A stretch of DNA of 64,000 bases from positions 124,001 to 188,000 of the forward strand of contig CACSJR010000008.1 in NCBI GenBank assembly GCA_902706235.1. Reading direction: 5' to 3'. The number at the start of each line of letters is the position of its first letter. Positions within the stretch are counted from its first letter, which is position 1. This stretch comes from Citrobacter sp. 18056. GTDB lineage: Bacteria > Pseudomonadota > Gammaproteobacteria > Enterobacterales > Enterobacteriaceae. Positions 59,667 to 64,000 of this stretch are shown here, piece by piece. The notes under the pieces were generated by a model. That model made no database searches. It was not told the DNA's origin and saw only the letters and a program-made list of their open reading frames with translations. The translations under genes and the position numbers were made by a program.

Positions 59667-61136
59667 TCAGTCACACCAGTGGTTGACGTTATTACCCGTC
59701 GCCAGATAAATACTCTTTTGTTGCATCCAGGCCTTCAGCCCCTGGATGCCTTTTTCGCGGCCAAGACCGCTCTCTTTAAAGCCGCCAAACGGGGTCGAAA
59801 TGGAGAACACTTTGTAGGTGTTGATCCACACCGTACCGGCTTCCAGCCTATCGCTTAAGCGCAGTGCACGTCCGCTATCCCGTGTCCAGATGCCCGCGGC
59901 CAGGCCGTAAACAGAATCATTGGCGTCGCGGATCAGTTGCTCCTCATCGCGAAAGGTGATCGCCACCAACACCGGACCGAAGATCTCTTCCTGACAGGCG
60001 CGCGCGCCGTTCGTCAGTCCTTCGATGATGGTGGGCTGGAAATAACTGCCTGCTGCCAGCGCGGGATCTGCGGGGATCTCGCCGCCGCACAACACCCGCC
60101 CACCTTCACGTTTTGCCAGCTCGACGTATTCCAGCACGCTGTCACGATGCTTTTCATTGATCAGCGGCCCGATGTGAGTGCCGTCGTCAAACGGGTGACC
60201 TATCCGTAAACCACGCGCCAGCTCCAGCAGACGCGTCATCAGCTGCGGGTGGACGTTTTCATGCACAAACAGTCGTGAACCGGCGATACACGCCTGGCCA
60301 CCTGAGCTAAAAATGCCATAGCAAATGCCCCGCGCCGCCTGCTCAATATCGGCATCTTCCAGCACGATGGTCGGTGATTTCCCCCCCAACTCCAGCGAGG
60401 CCGGAATGAGTTTTTCCGCTGCCACGTGCGCCAGCCGACGTCCGGTGCTGGTGCCGCCGGTAAACGAGATTTTGCGCACCAGAGGATGACGAGCCAGCGC
60501 GTCGCCAATCACCGACCCTTTCCCCGGCAGCACACTCAACAGCCCGGCGGGTAAACCGGCTTGTTCGAAGATCCGCGCCAGCTCCAGTGCCATCAGCGGC
60601 GTCGCTTCCGCCGGTTTAAGGATCACCGCGTTACCGGCGGCGATCGCCGGTGCCACTTTTTGCATCTCGCTGGCGATCGGCGAGTTCCAGGGGGTGATCG
60701 CTGCCACGACGCCCAGCGGTTCGTAGCGACTCAGCGTCAGCAGATCCGCCTGACGCGGGGTGGGCAGCTCCCCTTCCAGCAGTTCGCAGGCGGCCGCAAA
60801 ATAACGGGCGCATCCCGCGGCGCTCATCACCAGCCCGCGCGTTTCCGCCAGTGGTTTACCGTTGTCCCGACTTTGCAACTGCGCCAGTTCATCGATACGG
60901 GATTCGATAATATCCGCCACCTTATGCAGGATTTTCGCCCGCAGGTGAGGCAGCATGTTGCGCCAGGCGGGTTCGCGCCAGGCGCGCTCCGCCGCCGTAA
61001 TCGCCTCCTGCAGATCGTCGAGACTCGCCGCATGTAGTGTGGCATTCACCGAACCATCAGCCGGAAAGTGGCTGTGCATCAGGTTGCCGCCCCCGTGACG
61101 CCAGTGGCCGCCGATAAAAATCGTTACTTCATCCAT
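59667..61136 (-). CDS. NAD(P)-dependent aldehyde dehydrogenase
   Basis: This is a 489-residue ALDH superfamily enzyme. Cofactor and active-site motifs: VAAITPWNSPIASEMQKVAP (oxyanion Asn), SFTGGTSTGRRLAHVA, catalytic Glu in LELGGKSPTIVLEDAD and nucleophilic Cys in SSGGQACIAGSRLFVHE. It would oxidise an aldehyde, plausibly the product of the adjacent ThDP enzyme, to an acid. Gap to the next gene is 9 bases. Substrate not assigned. Confidence 0.93.
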   Translation of the reverse strand: MDEVTIFIGGHWRHGGGNLMHSHFPADGSVNATLHAASLDDLQEAITAAERAWREPAWRNMLPHLRAKILHKVADIIESRIDELAQLQSRDNGKPLAETRGLVMSAAGCARYFAAACELLEGELPTPRQADLLTLSRYEPLGVVAAITPWNSPIASEMQKVAPAIAAGNAVILKPAEATPLMALELARIFEQAGLPAGLLSVLPGKGSVIGDALARHPLVRKISFTGGTSTGRRLAHVAAEKLIPASLELGGKSPTIVLEDADIEQAARGICYGIFSSGGQACIAGSRLFVHENVHPQLMTRLLELARGLRIGHPFDDGTHIGPLINEKHRDSVLEYVELAKREGGRVLCGGEIPADPALAAGSYFQPTIIEGLTNGARACQEEIFGPVLVAITFRDEEQLIRDANDSVYGLAAGIWTRDSGRALRLSDRLEAGTVWINTYKVFSISTPFGGFKESGLGREKGIQGLKAWMQQKSIYLATGNNVNHWCD

Positions 61137-61145
61137 CGCAGCCTC

Positions 61146-61916
61146 TCAGCGTTGTGCCAGTTCACGGCAGGCGCGTACTGCGCTCAGCGCCGCCAGGGTG
61201 GAGGTTTTTGGGTTGCTGGCCAGCGGTAAGCCGCTCAGCTCCAGGTGGAATTCACCGAATCCCCCTTCGACATGGAGTGTGTGCGTGTTGCGTTGAGTCG
61301 CCGGGTCGACCATCAGCTGTACGCGGGTGTCGTCCATACCGACGCCGCCCAACGCTACCGTCGCCGCAACGTTGGCATTTGCCGGGAACAGTCGTGCCGC
61401 TTCACGGGCGCTGCCTTCAAAAAAGATTGTCGCTTCGCTGACCGTATTGAGGTTGATCAGCATTTCAGCGTAGCTACCGCGCCAGCTGGCAGGGCTTTTA
61501 CGCGACTGGTAAGTCACCCGTTCGAGACCGCCCTCTTTCGCCGCTTCCAGCCCGTCGATACCGGCCACCGCCCCTGACAGCAGCGTCAACCTGCCACCTG
61601 CCTGCTGTAGGCGCTGTTCCAGTGCGCTATCGGCCAATGCTCCCGTGGAGACAACCGCCAGATGCCAGCCGCGCGCGAGAATGGCTTCAGCATAGTGCGC
61701 AACCGCTTGCTGGCTGGCGCACTCAAGGACCAAATCCGGGTTTTCCGTGCAGGTTTGCGGATCATCAAGCACCTTCACCGCATCACCGAAGCGGGTGCGG
61801 ATCGTCGCATGATGCGCTTCACGCGCAACAATCCAGCCTAATGCCACCTGCGCCGGCAACCGCTCAATCACCGCCTGCGCCATGGCACCGTAGCCAATCA
61901 GCATGATTTTTTTCAT
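61146..61916 (-). CDS. aspartate dehydrogenase-like oxidoreductase (NadX family)
   Basis: This is a 256-residue protein with an N-terminal Rossmann motif (KKIMLIGYGAMAQAVIERL) and the DUF108/AspDH C-terminal pattern (PANANVAATVALGGVGMDDT, then LMVDPATQRNTHTLHVEGGF). Characterised family members oxidise L-aspartate to iminoaspartate/oxaloacetate with NAD(P). A GGAGGGGAG site precedes ATG 61916. In this operon it is more likely catabolic, supplying a 2-oxo acid. Assigning aspartate as the substrate is inference. Confidence 0.85.
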   Translation of the reverse strand: MKKIMLIGYGAMAQAVIERLPAQVALGWIVAREAHHATIRTRFGDAVKVLDDPQTCTENPDLVLECASQQAVAHYAEAILARGWHLAVVSTGALADSALEQRLQQAGGRLTLLSGAVAGIDGLEAAKEGGLERVTYQSRKSPASWRGSYAEMLINLNTVSEATIFFEGSAREAARLFPANANVAATVALGGVGMDDTRVQLMVDPATQRNTHTLHVEGGFGEFHLELSGLPLASNPKTSTLAALSAVRACRELAQR

Positions 61917-61925
61917 CTCCCCTCC

Positions 61926-62720
61926 TTACAGGTGACGGCAAAAACCGCCGGAGACATCCAGGGCCGCGCCGGTGGTAAACGACGCCAGCGGCGAAGCGAG
62001 GAACAGCAGCGCCTGTGCAGGCTCCTGCGGCTTACCGAGACGCGCCATCGGGATCCCGCGTTTCCGGGCAATATCCGCCGTCCACTCGGGCCAGGTCTGA
62101 TTCTTGTCCGCGCGGTTTTCAAAACGTCGCTGCCACTGCCCGGACTCCACCATCCCCAACAGAATGGAGTTAACACGAATGCCTTTCCCCACCAGCTCTT
62201 TGGACAGCGTCAGCGTCATATTAAGCAGCGCCGCACGGGCGGCGGAGGTGGCAATCATGTGCTCTTCCGGCTGCAGCGCCAGCAGCGAATTGACGCAGGT
62301 AATGGAGGCAATATCCGATTGCTCCAGCTGCGGCTGGAAGGCCTTCACCGGGTTAATCACGCCAAACAGCTTCAGCTCCGCTTCGTGCAGCCACGCTTCG
62401 CGCGGAGTGTCGGCAAAATGCGCCACGTAGCCCTGCCCGGCGTTATTGATCAGCATGTCCGTACCGCCAAAACGGGTTGCCACCGCAGCGGCAAAGTCCT
62501 GTACCTCTTCTTCTTTCAGCACGTCGCAGCGATAAGAAAAGATATCCGCGCCGGGATACTCGTTTTGCAGTGCCGCTTGAGCGCTAGCCAGTCGGTCAGC
62601 GTTGCGGCCGCAGAAGGCGACTTTCGCCCCTTCACCCAGCAGCAGACGCAGCGTTTCAAAGCCGATCCCTGACGATCCTCCGGTGACTACCGCTACACGT
62701 CCTTCAATTTGTGCATTCAT
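61926..62720 (-). CDS. short-chain dehydrogenase/reductase
   Basis: This is a 264-residue classical SDR: VAVVTGGSSGIGFETLRLL (cofactor), NNAGQGYVAHFAD, and the catalytic region ITCVNSLLALQPEEHMIATS. Note that the usual YxxxK appears altered: HMIATSAAR stands where YxxxK would be, so catalytic competence is uncertain. Its start overlaps the hydrolase stop by 17 bases, showing coupling. Substrate unknown. Confidence 0.85.
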   Translation of the reverse strand: MNAQIEGRVAVVTGGSSGIGFETLRLLLGEGAKVAFCGRNADRLASAQAALQNEYPGADIFSYRCDVLKEEEVQDFAAAVATRFGGTDMLINNAGQGYVAHFADTPREAWLHEAELKLFGVINPVKAFQPQLEQSDIASITCVNSLLALQPEEHMIATSAARAALLNMTLTLSKELVGKGIRVNSILLGMVESGQWQRRFENRADKNQTWPEWTADIARKRGIPMARLGKPQEPAQALLFLASPLASFTTGAALDVSGGFCRHL

Positions 62721-63474
62721 CGCGCACCTCTTCCCCTACCCGTAAAAGCTGTTGATTAAAAAAAGTTTCGTTATCGAGATAGCTGGCATGTCCCGCACGC
62801 GGGATCGGGGTGTATGGCATGCCATAACGCAGCGCCAGACCATGAACCCGTTCTGGCTGAGTAATTGCGTCCTGTTCGCCGCACCACAGCTCAAACCGGC
62901 CACGATAATCGCCCAGCCAGCGGTGAATATCGTCGTGCGCCAGCATCCATGCCGCAGCCAGATAGCCCTCGCGATGTAGCCTGCGCATGCCAGCGGCGAC
63001 AGTAGCGATGTCCGCCTCGTGCGCACACGGATGCAGCAGCCTCGCCGCCCGGGTTTGCGCCAGCACGTCCGTTCCCTGCGCCATCTGCTGCTGACGGTCC
63101 TGCCAGACTTTTTCCCGCTGTTCCGGCTCCGCCTGGCCGTAGCCCTGAGCGGCATCGGCTAAAATCAGGTGCAGCACACGCTGGGGATACTTTGCCGCAA
63201 AGGCGCTGGCAACCAGCGCGCCAAGGGAGTGTCCCACCAGCACCGCTTGCTGAACGCCTGCGCGGTCCAGCATCATCGCCAGTGCATCGGCATACTCGCC
63301 CGCATCAGCATGCTTACCCGGTAGCATCGGGCTTTCGCCATAACCGGGCATATCCCAGGCCAGCACACGGAAACCGGCCAGCCCCATCTGTTTATGCCAG
63401 GAGGCTGCACCGGAGCTGATACCGTGGAGCAACATCAGCGGTGTGCCATGCCCTTGTTCACGAAAACCCGTCAT
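62704..63474 (-). CDS. alpha/beta hydrolase
   Basis: This is a 256-residue alpha/beta-hydrolase fold: oxyanion HG motif (LMLLHGISSGAASWHKQMGL), nucleophile elbow VGHSLGALVASAFA (Ser), acid region ELWCGEQDAITQPERV (Asp) and terminal His in IPRAGHASYLDNETFF. Likely an esterase or C-C bond hydrolase, as in many aromatic or carbonyl catabolic clusters. Second gene of the operon. Confidence 0.9.
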   Translation of the reverse strand: MTGFREQGHGTPLMLLHGISSGAASWHKQMGLAGFRVLAWDMPGYGESPMLPGKHADAGEYADALAMMLDRAGVQQAVLVGHSLGALVASAFAAKYPQRVLHLILADAAQGYGQAEPEQREKVWQDRQQQMAQGTDVLAQTRAARLLHPCAHEADIATVAAGMRRLHREGYLAAAWMLAHDDIHRWLGDYRGRFELWCGEQDAITQPERVHGLALRYGMPYTPIPRAGHASYLDNETFFNQQLLRVGEEVRDECTN

Positions 63475-63483
63475 ACCGCCTCC

Positions 63484-64000
63484 TTAATGACGTTTTACTT
63501 TCGACAGAGGATGATCTTCCGGATAGGTTGGGATATTCGGCTTTCTGGTGCCCAGCATCACGCACATCAGCGCTTCCTCTTCACCGTGATTAAACAACCC
63601 ACGATAGACGCCCGCCGGTACAGAAATCAGGTCACGCTCACGCAGCACGGTTTCGGTATAGCGGTCACCGTCCTGAATCATCAGCGTTATCTGCCCTTTG
63701 AGCATGAAAAACACTTCTTCCACGTCATCATGCAGGTGCAGCGGCCCCTCGCATTTCGATGGCAGCACCATGGTGGAGAAAGTGAAATTATCTGCGGCGA
63801 CGGTATTGGTGTCGCTGGCAACGCCAGTAGCACCGGTACCGATATAACGCATCTGGGCGCGACGATATTTAGGGTCAAAATCGGCCTGGAATTTCAGCGC
63901 ATTCCAGTCATATTTACGTCCTTCAAAGCGCGCGATACGCGACTCCACCCACTCTTCCATCGTCAGATGCTCTGGTTTGATACCCTGTTTTGCAGTTACG
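63484..64000 (-). CDS. cupin-domain protein, 5' end beyond window
   Basis: From ATG 63960 the frame gives 158 residues, but the frame stays open to the window edge and the bases upstream continue a coding-like sequence (VTAKQGIKPEHLT). The true start probably lies outside. Cupin motif 1 carries the metal-binding residues HLHDDVEEVFF; motif 2 is VPAGVYRGLFNHGEE with His. Possible roles are dioxygenase, isomerase or sensor. First visible gene of the operon. Confidence 0.8.
   Translation of the reverse strand, partial: VTAKQGIKPEHLTMEEWVESRIARFEGRKYDWNALKFQADFDPKYRRAQMRYIGTGATGVASDTNTVAADNFTFSTMVLPSKCEGPLHLHDDVEEVFFMLKGQITLMIQDGDRYTETVLRERDLISVPAGVYRGLFNHGEEEALMCVMLGTRKPNIPTYPEDHPLSKVKRH

Overview
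The window is a stretch of enterobacterial chromosome. From about 10.7 kb onward the gene order matches the region of the Escherichia coli chromosome running from ygeR and idi through lysS, prfB, recJ, dsbC, xerD, gcvPHT, serA, argP, fbaA, pgk and epd to tktA and loiP. Protein sequences are close to E. coli but not identical. Several accessory insertions (araC-azlCD, an rpiR-type regulator beside bglA, an orphan DctP-like binding protein, and a six-gene catabolic operon after loiP) point to a close relative, perhaps Citrobacter. That genus call is an inference from gene content only.

Positions 1-10.7 kb are foreign DNA next to a tRNA-Gly(CCC) gene (10730-10803, minus strand). A 650-residue tyrosine integrase lies beside the tRNA. 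The last 18 bases of the tRNA (CCA end and T-arm) are repeated at 1991-2008, which outlines an 8.7-kb integrated element. The element carries an Xre-type regulator, an exported protein, a DUF4062 protein next to a serine recombinase, a DUF1643 protein, a large gene-free stretch rich in strong inverted repeats (candidate structured RNA, 5.94-6.29 kb), and a three-gene cassette (GNAT acetyltransferase, Vat-like acetyltransferase, P-loop NTPase) flanked by diverged direct repeats. Left of 1991 is more A/T-rich foreign DNA: a truncated small membrane protein and a HEPN-like protein. This suggests tandem or older islands at the same tRNA.

Positions 10.8-27.5 kb hold actS/ygeR, idi, the xerD-dsbC-recJ-prfB-lysS run (prfB with its programmed frameshift), fldB, ygfX-sdhE, ygfZ, araC-azlCD, yqfA, yqfB, an rpiR-type regulator, bglA and ygfF. 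Positions 27.5-38.2 kb hold the glycine cleavage operon gcvTHP with its regulatory region, the ubiquinone genes ubiI and ubiH with pepP and ygfB, then zapA, 6S RNA and fau. Positions 38.3-48.9 kb hold serA, rpiA, argP, yggE, argO, an orphan TRAP-type binding protein, mscS and the fbaA-pgk-epd central-metabolism cluster.

Positions 49.2-54.6 kb are a probable operon cmtBA-yggP-yggF-yggD-yggC (a mannitol-type PTS plus sugar-phosphate enzymes). In this operon cmtB has a UGA stop as its second codon. tktA and loiP follow. The window closes with a tightly packed minus-strand operon (58.0-64.0 kb) encoding a ThDP enzyme, an aldehyde dehydrogenase, an aspartate-dehydrogenase-like protein, an SDR, an alpha/beta hydrolase and a cupin. 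This is a coherent but uncharacterised catabolic pathway.
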